From Pyrenopolyporus hunteri (taxonomy: Eukaryota > Ascomycota > Sordariomycetes > Xylariales > Hypoxylaceae), in NCBI GenBank assembly GCA_902806595.1, contig CADCXC010000037.1:372001-436000 (forward strand): DNA of 64,000 bases, in the 5' to 3' direction. The notes under the pieces were generated by a model. It saw only the letters and a program-made list of their open reading frames with translations, had not been told where the DNA came from and made no database searches. Every line of letters begins with the position of its first letter. The first letter of the stretch is position 1. Below, piece after piece: positions 22,236-32,509 of the stretch. Position numbers and translations under genes: made by a program.

Positions 22236-22511
22236 TTATCGTTGCGCCGGCGGCTTCCCATCGGCCTTCTTCTTCTTATCCTTGGGCTCCTTTTTCTTCT
22301 TCTGCTCGGGCTTCATGGTGGCGTAGTGGATGTACCAGATGAGGACGGACTCGAGGATCAGGGAGACGAGCACGACGACGAGAGTCGTGAACAGGTACGG
22401 CTGGTCGTTCAGCGTGGCGACGGCTTCGTCCGTGGCGCCGATCTTGGCCATGAAGCCGAATTGGCCGCCGGCCTTGGGCACGCCGGACGGGGTGGGTTGT
22501 TGAGTTGCCAT
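22236..22511 (-). CDS. Small single-pass membrane protein
   Basis: A 91-residue single-exon protein. The N-terminus is soluble and Gly/Pro-rich (ATQQPTPSGVPKAGGQFGFM). One strong membrane segment (about residues 40-62, LFTTLVVVLVSLILESVLIW) is followed by a Lys-rich tail (EQKKKKEPKDKKKKADGK). The positive-inside rule puts the tail in the cytosol. The layout resembles small ER or mitochondrial accessory subunits, but I cannot assign a family. The coding frame has strong GC-rich codon bias, which supports a real gene. Confidence 0.75.
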   Translation of the reverse strand: MATQQPTPSGVPKAGGQFGFMAKIGATDEAVATLNDQPYLFTTLVVVLVSLILESVLIWYIHYATMKPEQKKKKEPKDKKKKADGKPPAQR

Positions 22512-23638
22512 TGTTAATGATGTTTTTTTTTGGGGAGGTGGTTTTGCGATGGGATCGGGTTCTCGTAAAGAAGGGTGTTGTTAGGCAGAGGTTCGATTCG
22601 ACGTCAAGCCGAGAGGGTCAAGCGGACGAATGAATGGATGGATGGATGGAGCGAATGGACAAGCGAAGAAGGCTACGCGCTAGCAGGTCGAAATTATGGT
22701 GCACCAGTCACACTAGGAGTAAGAAGAAGAAAAGAAGGGGGAAATAAGTGATGATAGCTTCACTTTTTCTCGAGATTAGAAAGAGAGAAAGTTGGATAAA
22801 GAGACGGTCTACAACGAGAACAGACTACTACTTGGAAGACAGAGAGACAGGGGAGGGGATACGTAAAGGGCAAGGTAATTTTACACGAACGTGTTGCGCT
22901 TCAGTGTCAATAGTGAGACAAAGCGCACTCTCTTTTCTCCTGGTCCGTCGCGGCCTCGACTGATTCGACTTGAACTGAACTGAACTGACGATAGCAGCGA
23001 TCCCTGTGAAACTCGTGCGTTTCAGACCTGCGGCAAAGGTCGACCGATTTAGGATGGCCAATCATCGATGGCTAAAATGGGGAATGCGGCCCTGTCCCTG
23101 GCTTCATCCTGATGAGATCTTATGTAGGCGCCATCCGTATATTAGGTACATCCATAGGAGCTCGTTACCGACACAGCGTGGCGCTCTTTCTGGCGTATCC
23201 CGAAGGAAGAGGGCGGCTCACTATTCGGGTCCTCGTACAATTTTTTGTTGAAAGGAGAAGGCGGATGTGTTGGATCGTGCGATTGATTTTTGATGTTGGA
23301 ATGAGTTCAGGTACAATGTACATGGACAAGGTACATGTATATTAGTATCTATGTACCTATTTACTTAGGTACCTATGTAACCTCTAGAGAAGGAACCACT
23401 ATGATTGGCTTAAATTAATACAAAGGGTGGGACCGATGACCCGCGTGAGTGGATCCAATGGGCAGAACAACGATCGGTGGAAAGTAACTCCGAATTAAGC
23501 AATCGAGGGCTTCGAAAAATAATTTCGATACTTTGATATGTACCAATTGAAGGTCCCATATTCACGCGATCCCCTCATTCCTCTCTCTCGCGCCCATCGC
23601 AGCCATAGTAGGGCGGGTAATCGGACGCCAGGGATGCG
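22512..23638. other. Divergent intergenic region
   Basis: Lies between the divergent small membrane protein and uS5m genes. Contains an ATGGATGGATGG repeat near 22635-22650 and a TGAACTGAACTGAACTGA tract near 22971-22988. No gene is seen. Confidence 0.5.
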
Positions 23639-25006
23639 ATGAGCGTAGCACGACCAGCACGGTGTCTGCTCTCGAGGCGGCTCGCCGCCGCGGCCAAACC
23701 AGCAACACCAGCGTCGCAATGTCACGCCCCATTTCACAGCTCGGCCCAGCTCGCCGCGAGGCGGAAGCCCCGATTCAAGAGCATCCGAGCCGAGGAGATG
23801 GGCCTCATATCGCCCGAGAAGATCGAAGAGTTCAGCAAAAAGACATTCCCTGGCTACACCCCGGAAGAGATGGAGGTTCTGAAGAAGAGGTACACACCCG
23901 AGCAGATAGCCGCTCTCGAGGCCGGCGAGGCCGCGATCGACCCCAAGGACCTGACGATACAAGGTCGAATACGGAGGGATCCCTACAGGCTGCCGTATCT
24001 CGACGACTTCAGCAAGATCTACCCCATTATCGACAAGCGCCCTAGGACCGCGCCGCCCCCGAACCCGAGTACTAGGTTTATGACAAACGAGGAGCACGCC
24101 AACGACCTGAGCAACCGCCTCGAAGCGCTAATACCGAAGGACGTCAACTTCGACGACATGCCCCAAGAAGAGATACAAAAAGTACTAGAACAGCGCATTG
24201 ATATACCCATGGAGGAGGCCAAGTACTTCCTCGAGCCGGAAACGCTCGTAAACACCAACGGGCCGTCGAACTCGGCGGTCGCGCCGGCGCTGGGGAAGAA
24301 GCTCGCCGGTGTATCAGGCATGTACAAGCCCCCGATCGACCCGGCCGACCAGGGTATGGACGACCAGGGTATATACCAGGATCTCAAGAGGCGGACGGGC
24401 CTAAGCGTGAAGCACATCCTGGATATCAACACGAAGCTCCTAGTCACCCGTTTCGTCGACAACCAGACCCGTCTGGGCAAGATCCGTAGCACGTGGGTCC
24501 TGGCCATCGCCGGCAACGGCAACGGGCGGCTCGGCATCGGCGAGGCCAAATCCGTCGAAATGTCGGTGGCCCGGCAGAAGGCCAAGCTGCTGGCCGTCCA
24601 GAACATGCAGCCGATCCCCCGCTACGAAGACAGGACCATCTTCGGCAACGTCAGGGCCAAGGTCGGCGCGACTATAGTCCAGATCGAAGCCCGGCCGCCT
24701 GGTAAGTCACAACACACATAGTCACCATTCCCCTATCGTTCGATATACTAGCTAAAGGCATGCTAACGCTTTTTCTTTTCAAAAGGCTTCGGTCTACGTG
24801 CCTCCCACCGACTCTTCGAGATCTTCCGCTCCGTCGGCATCCGCGACATCGCGGCCAAGATGCCGCGGTCAAGGAACCCGATGAACTCGGTCAAGGCTTG
24901 CGTCCAGGCTTTGCTGAGCCAGAAGGACCCCAACGAGATCGCGCTCGGCAGGGGCAAGAAGATGGTGGACCTGCGCAAGGTCTACTACGGAGGCAATGTA
25001 TATTAA
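23639..25006 (+). CDS. MRPS5: Mitochondrial ribosomal protein uS5m
   Basis: Component of the mitochondrial small ribosomal subunit involved in decoding accuracy. Exons 23639-24701 and 24786-25006 give 427 aa. The first 40 residues (MSVARPARCLLSRRLAAAAK) form a clear matrix presequence. A fungal-type N-terminal extension is followed by the S5 dsRNA-binding fold (about residues 255-330), with TRLGKIRSTWVLAIAGNGNG and LGIGEAKS. The intron falls at PPG|FGLRA, joining to the C-terminal S5 fold with VGIRDIAAKMPRSRNPMNSV. The protein ends YYGGNVY. Confidence 0.96.
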
Positions 25007-25500
25007 ATCAAATCAAATCATGTAAAAATGAACATCTATTGCATAGATATGAAGCATCTAAGCTCAGTCAAGTGCCGTTCGTGTACGATCTGCCCCCTGT
25101 GTATCTCAGATGTGTCATTGATTCATTTGGGTATCTTCCTTTTGTGGCGTATCATGCTATATGTACATGTTCTGTCTCGCTGAGTCGCGATAGGGAATCT
25201 CGTAGTCTCATTTTTCCATTCCTCCGTAGCTCAGTCACTCATATAATACCCTTATACGCCGCTGTCAGAAACTCCCCGGGGGCTTTCTCTCAGTCTACAT
25301 TGACTCATGAGCCCCTTAGCGGTTGCTCCCGTCCCTAACCGACAAAGCCTTTGGAACCCGAGAATACGAGTGCGATATCACGGTTTCTCACGCGATCATC
25401 AGGAGACTCGGGATTCGAAGGCGCGGAGCATCATCCCCCGTATAAGTACCTACATATACATGTAGACATGTACTGTACGTATTTCTCAGCTGCGCCCGCT
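25007..25500. other. Intergenic between convergent genes
   Basis: Contains the 3' ends of uS5m and Dad3. No gene is seen. Confidence 0.5.
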
Positions 25501-26002
25501 TCAGCCCCGCGACTGGTCGCCCCAGTCGATCTCCTGCTGCAGCACGATGCTGTACACGCTGGCCTTGAGCAGGGTGAACACCAGGCTCGTCTTGCGCTCG
25601 AGCTCCCGCAGGCCGTCCAGGATCTCGGTGGTCGGCTGTCCGGCCATGGCGTCTAGGACGCTGGCAAGCTAGGTGGGGGGTCAGTTATGTCTTTGTACCG
25701 ATAGTGCTTAGAACAAAATAAACAGGGGAGAGAGGGAAGCTGAGACGCCTCCTCGTGGTATGCGTCTATATGGGGGCTAGGGCCGTTGTTCTTTCGTGTA
25801 TGTATACATATGAGATATGTACATGCGCGTAAGTGTTATATAAGAATATAAGCTGACGCGTGACGTCGGAGACATCGTAGAACGTCCACCGACTTACCTT
25901 CTTCATGTTCTCGGCTAGCCGCTCGTATTCGTCCAGCACCTCCTGCTCCAGCGGCGAGAGCTCGGGCGGAGATAGCAGGGGGTTGGGTGCTTGTCCTTCC
26001 AT
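25501..26002 (-). CDS. DAD3: DASH complex subunit Dad3
   Basis: Subunit of the fungal DASH/Dam1 complex, which forms rings on microtubules and couples kinetochores to spindle ends. Exons 26002-25898 and 25668-25501 give 90 aa. The N-terminus has NPLLSPPELSPLEQEVLDEY, and the second exon has PTTEILDGLRELERKTSLVF and KASVYSIVLQQEI, all characteristic of Dad3. The 229-nt intron is long for this genome. The protein is small and helical with no membrane segment. The size fits the family. Confidence 0.95.
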
Positions 26003-27401
26003 GGCGAGGAGAGTGGCGTTGGTAGCCTCAAATAGTTAGATATGGGACATGCGGGATGAAGTTGCCAATGAGTTGAAGAAACGCGTCTGGTTAATGAAGC
26101 GAGGGGTCCCTTTTTAGGTACCTATGCAGAAGGACGTCAAAATAACTGGCGCACCCCGTAACAATAAATATTAAAGGACTTAAAATAATAAAATTTATAT
26201 TCGCTTAAAAAATAAATAAAATGTTGAAAATTAATTATTATAACATATTTATAATTTAAATAATAGTTTATAAAATTTTTAAAATTTAAAAATAAAATAA
26301 TAATATGAATTTTCGATATTAAAGATAAAATATTAAAGTACGGTTTAATATTGATGGAATTAAAGCGTTTTAGTAGTGCGCCACTTTTTTTGACGTCCTT
26401 CTGCTATGTACCTTGCGGTGTTGAGCCTCCACCCCCACTACATATGCGCGTGCACCTATGTGGATGTATACATGTACCAGGTACCTATGCATTCGGTAGG
26501 TACCTACCTTTGTACAATGGTACCCTAGGTCATGTGGGTTACCGCCCAGAAAACGCCTTCGGAGATAAGATTAGATCTAGCCAATCGTATTTCATTGGTT
26601 AATAATACTTAGACGCCGAAGCACGCAATTGCATGTACTTCGTATATCCGAGGATGCAGCTTCATTGAAGCTTCCCGTCCTTCACTTACACGAAGTACAC
26701 ACAATGCCTACATTATGTATTGTATTGTACTCTTCTCGCCCGGGTGTCAGCCCCCACCTACATGTAGGATAACTCATCATAAACTCGAACAGGTTCTATA
26801 AGCCACCCTTCACGTATCGGGCGTCTTCTCCGGTCGATGTCTTTGTGGACGTTCTCCGCATCTCCGACTTGGTTGTTTGTCCGAAGTCCGACCCGTCCAA
26901 CATGCCAGAAAGGTATATCAAAACAAACCACATAATGGGCACTCGCTCACATCATTTCCGTCAGCTGGTTCAGCTCAACCAGCTCAACAGACACCGTGAG
27001 AAACTACAATAGACCACCACCGTCAACAGGCCTAGGCTTCGTAGCGTAAGGGGTAAATGCCAGGACACGGACTTTGATTATATGCGGTCACGCTGGAGTA
27101 AGCTGTCCAATCTTAGCTCGGCTACGTCTGCTCAGTCTGTCGGTTTCCGACTACCGAGTCTCGGCCGGGGTGTCTCGCCAGTTACCAAACTTTTCCTCAC
27201 TTAGATACCTGGGCCCCTATCTGCTTAATTCACTTCACCACACATACTCTCTCCGTCATCTCCCTCCACCTGCCCCCCGACCGCTAGAGTTATCCTTGAG
27301 CCGAACCAGCCTACTTGATCGGGAGGTCAACTACCGGATCCCCATTACCAGACTATCAGTCCGGCTTTACGCCGAGAGGGATATCGCTTCCGGTAAAAGC
27401 C
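26003..27401. other. Intergenic, transposon relic inside
   Basis: About 1.4 kb. It holds the inverted-repeat element at 26126-26404, then motifs of the GGTAGGTACCTACC type at 26478-26512. Bases 27000-27400 are the likely leader of the 2EXR gene. No other gene is seen. Confidence 0.5.
26126..26404. mobile_element. MITE-like inverted-repeat element with AT-rich core
   Basis: A 279-bp unit bounded by 29-bp terminal inverted repeats (26126-26154 and 26376-26404) that match at 27 of 29 positions. They start GCAGAAGGACGTCAAAA and end TGGCGCAC. The bases TAT flank both ends and may be the target duplication; a TA duplication with offset ends is the alternative. The interior is almost pure A/T with no coding capacity. 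That suits a non-autonomous DNA transposon (MITE) whose core was mutated by RIP, with the ends surviving. The superfamily is not determined. Confidence 0.8.
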
Positions 27402-28693
27402 ATGGTAGAACCTGAAACAGCGGTTGCAACCTCTTTTCCCCGATTTCCAGATCTTCCCGCCGAGCTAAGACTCCTCATCTGGCGATTCGCCCTGCCGCGC
27501 CGAGTATTCGAGATCCGGAGCGAGACTGTACCAATCGGACGAGACGGCGAGGCGGACGTCACTAAGGAGTTAGACCACGATTCTTGGCGGGCCCGTAGCT
27601 CAGATCTAGTAGCCGTGCTCCTAGCTCCTCCGACGCTACTTTCGGTGAACCGTGAGGCCCGGAAACTTGCGTCCCTATTTGGCTCGTGGAAGTATGTCGG
27701 AAGTCGTCCCCGCGGCGTCTGCGGTGTTATTAAGTTGCGGACATGGTTCGACCCCTCTACCGACACGCTCTGTTTCGACGATTCGGCCATTCAGCATGTC
27801 CAGAGCCAGCTCAAGGAGAAGAACGGCCTCATTCTACACAACAACAACCCCGCCATAACTAGGTTCTATTTCGCCTGTTCTCCCGCCAGTCCGGTTTGCG
27901 TGAGCCTTGCGGCGTTAGCGGGTGTCTCGGGAAAGTTCTTCGTTGAGCAGTGGACGCGTAAGCGAGGCTTCTGGACCGGCGTTCCACGGTATCTATTCTA
28001 CCACGACAGCATACTGATGCACCTTGATAGATCTTCTAGGGTGCGAGAGATTTTTGGGGATGGTGCCGCTAGATGCCACACGCTTCTCGTAGATGTCCAT
28101 GATCTGAGGAAGCTACGGCAGCTGAGAAAGCTGTACGTCGAGGAGTCAGATCCGACATACTTCCAGGTCAGTTCCCCGGGCTTTCTATTCCCTCTTCGAA
28201 TTGGCTAGGCGTAAGATCTGGCCGAAGCGTAAATTCCTAGAGCGATATCTTCTGTTTGATGAAGACTAATAAGCGGCTCTTTGATGAACCTTATAGAAGC
28301 TGACACGTAGAGGTGGGACAGCCGAGAGTCGCAGATTGGCTCGAAGATATCACGGATCCAGCCGAAGGATACGTCGAGCAATCATATAATGATCTCAGAA
28401 ACCTCTGGCTAAAAGCACAGGATGACGTACCATACTCCGCCCTCGTTCTCTCGGCGGACGAGGCGGAGGTACAGATGAGATCCCTGATCGAACCTGGAGC
28501 TATTCTCCGCACCATCCAGCAGTTCGATCATACCCACGACTGGAGTAGAGAGATTATCAAAACCATGCCGAACATGGAGCTCGTGGTTCACATTCGATTA
28601 TGCATCACAAACCATGATAAAACAAGCGAAGCGAAAACCAAAGCCTCTAAGAACGGCGAGCCGCCGAGGATAACTACCCATCCACATCCGTAG
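27402..28693 (+). CDS. 2EXR domain protein
   Basis: Member of a large, mostly uncharacterised fungal family with the 2EXR domain. Exons 27402-28166 and 28313-28693 give 381 aa. The domain starts at residue 13 with FPRFPDLPAELRLLIWRFAL and includes LLSVNREARKLA (about residue 83) and the FDPSTDTLCF strand. The intron was placed at TACTTCCAG|GTCAGT with acceptor TAGAG at 28311-28312, which keeps frame. The start is the ATG at 27402; the frame is open upstream but only from a TTG. The intron is 146 nt, longer than average. The function is unknown; a role in protein-protein interaction is often assumed. Confidence 0.8.
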
Positions 28694-28758
28694 ATCCGGT
28701 AGCTCCAAGACTTTGAATTTAAACATTATTTCCATTTATTCCAATACAACTCTATATC

Positions 28759-30762
28759 TTAGGGCCCCCTCTCGTGTCTTATGTTCCTCGCCCAACTAGG
28801 TGGCCTACCCTTCTTGAGCTTGTAGATCCTAAACATAGCTTTGCACGCTCCCGCCCAGCCCAACTGCTCCTTCTTCCAGCTCCCAGCCCCGGCGTTCGGG
28901 AAGAGCTTCTCTACCATCATCGCCGGCTCGTCAGACGCATCCGACTCGTGCTCCTCTTCCTCTTCTCCTTCCATTTCTTCCTCATCCTCCGCCTTCAGCG
29001 CCGCGACCCCATACGGCAGCGTCTGGCTCTCCAAATCCACATCCAAATCCGCCGACGGACTAGGCTTCTCCCCGCTAACACCAGGTCTTCTTCCACCGGC
29101 ACTCAAACCAGCCCTACCAACCCCGACCCCGACCCTATTCCCGTTCCCATCAACTTCACCGTTCGGACTACTACCACCATCACCACCGCTACCACTACTA
29201 GCGACCTCGATCCACACCTCGGCCTTGCGGATGGAATCGGCGTAGATGACGAGCACGGCGACGGCGACGAGCGGCGCGGCGGCCGCCCAGAACACGTAGA
29301 ACAGCGGGCCCGTCGGCCCGAACGGGTCGCTCATCGACAGCACGCTCGACACCACCGACACCGGCAGCAGCACCCCGCCCATGTACGACACCCGGTCCAG
29401 CGCGTGCTGGTTCTGCTCCTCGGTGCGCGAGGGCCTGGCGCTGCCGCTGGTGCGGGGGCGCTGGTGGCGCCGCCGGCGCCGGAGGGGCAGGGCGGGCGAG
29501 GCTATGACGGATGTGGTTCCCGTTGTTGGTCCTGTCGAGGAGAAGTGAGTGGCTGGAGTTGGGTGCGAGATTTTTGGTGTAAGGGACGTGTGGGTAGGCG
29601 TGGGAATTAGGTTGGAGTTAGGGGTGAGGTAATTCAGGAGCGAGACGCGCCGGTTCAGGCGGGCAAGAAGGGATTCCCAGGCCGTAGTTGAGGATGAGGG
29701 ACGTGGGTGCGGGAGGGATCTCTCGTATAACTCGGAGCTGCTCAGATTCCTTTCCAGACTCCTCTGCGCTTCCGAGAACAACGCCGCCGTCCCGGGCGCG
29801 CTGGGAATTAGGTCCGCGGAGATGGCTTCGAAGAATTCGGTCCATTGGTGCACGGCGATGTCCTCGACGAGAGAGCGTACGTCTATCCCGTCGTTGGACT
29901 CGCCGCGCCACTCGTCTACTAGGCTCTCGTAGAGTAGCGTCTCAAAGCTCGGGATCTCATCGTCTGCGCCGGAATGTCCGCCGGGTGCTAGATTACTACT
30001 ATCAGCCCCTTTTATCCTCCCCGTAGGACTATGAGCGTGACCTGAGCTCTGCGATGGATACCGCGCTTTCCGAGAGTCTGAGGGATGGGACCAGGCTGGA
30101 CAGTCTAGGAGAAGAACTATATCGAAGTTATAGTAAGCGACTCTAGCTTTGTAAAGATTACAGATGGAGGAATACACACCGTCGGCCGTAGGACCTAACC
30201 ATAGTGAAGCCCGGCAGAATACTGCTATATCTCCATTATTCGATATTGCATGCGAAGGTACTTCACCAACACCATCGCTACCACCAACACAAACCGAAGC
30301 TCCCCTCGCCACCGTAAACAACTCGGGGTACTCAAGACACACAACCCCCTTACCACCACCACAACCATCTCTCCCACGCCTCCCCATCGGCGACCTATAC
30401 CTCCGCCTCGCAACATGCGCCTCAATGAACCGCGCGTCCACGCCAAGTACATCTCTGAGGACATCGACATACTCAGCAGACAGCTCTCTCAGGACCAGGA
30501 GCCGATGCACGGCTTCCCCTTCCCTTTCCCCTTGCGAGGAGATCCCGCCGCGTAGATCCGTCGCGCTGGCGAGATGCTGGCGCGTACAGCGCTGATCACG
30601 CTGCTGGTCCGCCCATTCTAGTACGTACCCCGGACTAAGCGAGTCCAGACTTTGCTCTTCAGGCGCTATTGGTGGTCGTCGTGCTAGGGCCGTTTGAGAC
30701 GCGGCGTGGGAGCTGGGGAGTGCTCCCGACGCGTCGGTTCCGTGGAGATTAGTCCGCGGCAT
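28759..30762 (-). CDS. CorA-like membrane protein lacking GMN
   Basis: Resembles fungal CorA-like proteins. The open frame is 667 aa, but an in-frame 63-nt intron (30179-30117; GTGTGT...ATATAG) probably removes 21 residues to give TADVLLLDCPAW. The N-terminal half is soluble. Two membrane segments lie near residues 490-545: YMGGVLLPVSVVSSVLSM and FWAAAAPLVAVAVLVIYAD. The loop after the first has SMSDPFGPTG where true CorA/Mrs2 magnesium channels have GMN. The C-terminus is an acidic, low-complexity tail. The loss of GMN makes Mg2+ selectivity doubtful. The 3' ends of this gene and the 2EXR gene converge 65 bp apart. Confidence 0.8.
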   Translation of the reverse strand: MPRTNLHGTDASGALPSSHAASQTALARRPPIAPEEQSLDSLSPGYVLEWADQQRDQRCTRQHLASATDLRGGISSQGEREGEAVHRLLVLRELSAEYVDVLRDVLGVDARFIEAHVARRRYRSPMGRRGRDGCGGGKGVVCLEYPELFTVARGASVCVGGSDGVGEVPSHAISNNGDIAVFCRASLWLGPTADGVYSSICNLYKARVAYYNFDIVLLLDCPAWSHPSDSRKARYPSQSSGHAHSPTGRIKGADSSNLAPGGHSGADDEIPSFETLLYESLVDEWRGESNDGIDVRSLVEDIAVHQWTEFFEAISADLIPSAPGTAALFSEAQRSLERNLSSSELYERSLPHPRPSSSTTAWESLLARLNRRVSLLNYLTPNSNLIPTPTHTSLTPKISHPTPATHFSSTGPTTGTTSVIASPALPLRRRRRHQRPRTSGSARPSRTEEQNQHALDRVSYMGGVLLPVSVVSSVLSMSDPFGPTGPLFYVFWAAAAPLVAVAVLVIYADSIRKAEVWIEVASSGSGGDGGSSPNGEVDGNGNRVGVGVGRAGLSAGGRRPGVSGEKPSPSADLDVDLESQTLPYGVAALKAEDEEEMEGEEEEEHESDASDEPAMMVEKLFPNAGAGSWKKEQLGWAGACKAMFRIYKLKKGRPPSWARNIRHERGP

Positions 30763-32509
30763 GACGGGCCATTGGTGTAATTACCTACCTAGATTATTAG
30801 GGGCCCCGTCGTAAACGCCGGATACCAGGGGTTCGGGGTATATGTGTCCCCTAGAGCGCGGGCATAGGTACCAGGTAGCGTTACAACAGCCGCGTCTCCG
30901 TCGGTAACGCCGGCGCGAGCCGGAGGTAAGAATGCCCGGGGTAGGGAATGGGGACGGGATATCCTATCCTATTAATTATTTCGTCTCCGTGGAAAGGGGC
31001 GTCGCGGCGAATCTGGGGTGGCGATCCTGGCGTAAGATTAAACGACCGTATTATATGCCCTCTACCTACCTAAGTGTACCTAGGTAGGTGTAGACATGGA
31101 CAGATGAAGATATATGATATGAGAGGTAGGACGATATATGTACAGGGTATATATGTTAAATCAGCTCAGACAATAGTGTAGAAGAGAAAGTCGAATAGTA
31201 TAGATCTAAGATCGCGCGTGTCTATAGTATCATATATCATCTGGGAATAAAAAGAATGGAAGAAATGACAATTATGTACACGTCCATCTGTATTTAGATC
31301 GGCTCGGATTTAGACGTTGGAAGGCAGATAAATTAGGGATTGCCTCATTAAGAAAGTAGGCTCGTGCCGGGAGAGAGTCACGGGGGATTCTACACACCCT
31401 CCCCTAGCGAAGTCAGCAGGCATCAGCCGCGAACCTCAATCATGCGTTTGTCTTAATCGCGATCACCGCCTGGATGGGATTCACAGCGTCAAACTAGGTG
31501 CTTACTTAGGGTAAGGTATTTCAAATATATGCAACGCCCACTCTCAAATAACTTACGTACGCAACGTACCCAAGGTAAGGTCGATAGACGATTGCTTACA
31601 TTAAAAGGACCGTGTCTCTGCCTCGGTTACTCGGCTCTCCAATGTCTTAGGTAGCAGGACACAATTATATAATCACACCTAGCAGAGGTAGTAACTGGGA
31701 GATCACACCAGTCTCGTGAGAGAAGACGGGGCACACAGGAAGAATAATTGCGTATCTAATAGTAACCCGCTAAAGGGTAGCTGAATATACCTACAGCAGC
31801 TTTGTATGAAAGGCGCTCGAAAAAGCAAAGCAAAACAACGACAAAATAAAATAAAAACAAAACAAAACATACACTCTACTAAAAAAAAAAACTAGGGTAG
31901 TTAATGAATGCTATGAGGTAATTTCACACAGGGAAAAAGCAGCGTGGGCCGTTTCAAAGACTTCTAACAGTAGAAGAACATTGTATGGGCATGAGCAAAG
32001 CCTTATTTGCAACCGCAACTGCAACCGCAATCGCAACTGGTCGATATGAGCCGCTGCTAATCCGCAATCCCTTTTTTCTTTTTCTTTTTTTGTCGCTCTC
32101 TCTTGTCGGTCTTGTCCGTCCTATAAACGCCTAGAGTGTGTCCCGTGAAAAAACGCCGTACATATGAATGCTTTGGATGCCGCCACCTATCGTCCCTTTC
32201 CCTCTCTGTGCTCGTCCCTGGTCGCAATCTCTTTCAAACATGAATTGGCAGGAAGAGGAATCTCGTAAATGGAAGCTGATATTTCTTATTTATTTCAAGG
32301 CTCATAGTACAATCCGATGGTAATAGGCGAAATAGGTAGTGCGTGTGTGTGTGGCGAGATCTATCACTTTTGACGGCCGCGTACGAGTTTGGCTAATAAA
32401 ACAGGTATGCTCCTGACGCCAAGGAATGGCGTGGGACAGCATATATGTGGTATGTGGTGTGTACCCATGCGGGTGCTGTTCGTACGGGCCGGAGGGCGCT
32501 CTTCAACGA
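30763..32509. other. Long intergenic region between the CorA-like and kinase genes
   Basis: About 1.75 kb. The CorA-like promoter is at the left and the 3' untranslated part of the kinase gene at the right. A CCTACCTAAGTGTACCTAGGTAGG motif is at 31062-31087. An A-rich AAAACAAAACAAAAC tract lies at 31840-31870. No gene or RNA is recognised. Confidence 0.5.

Noticed and set aside
27315..27401. Upstream start of the 2EXR gene
   Set aside because: Opens only with TTG; the ATG at 27402 gives the usual short lead to the 2EXR domain.
28841..29610. Long plus-strand frames opposite the CorA-like gene
   Set aside because: They mirror a GC-rich low-complexity coding strand (Pro/Arg-rich output, no domains).
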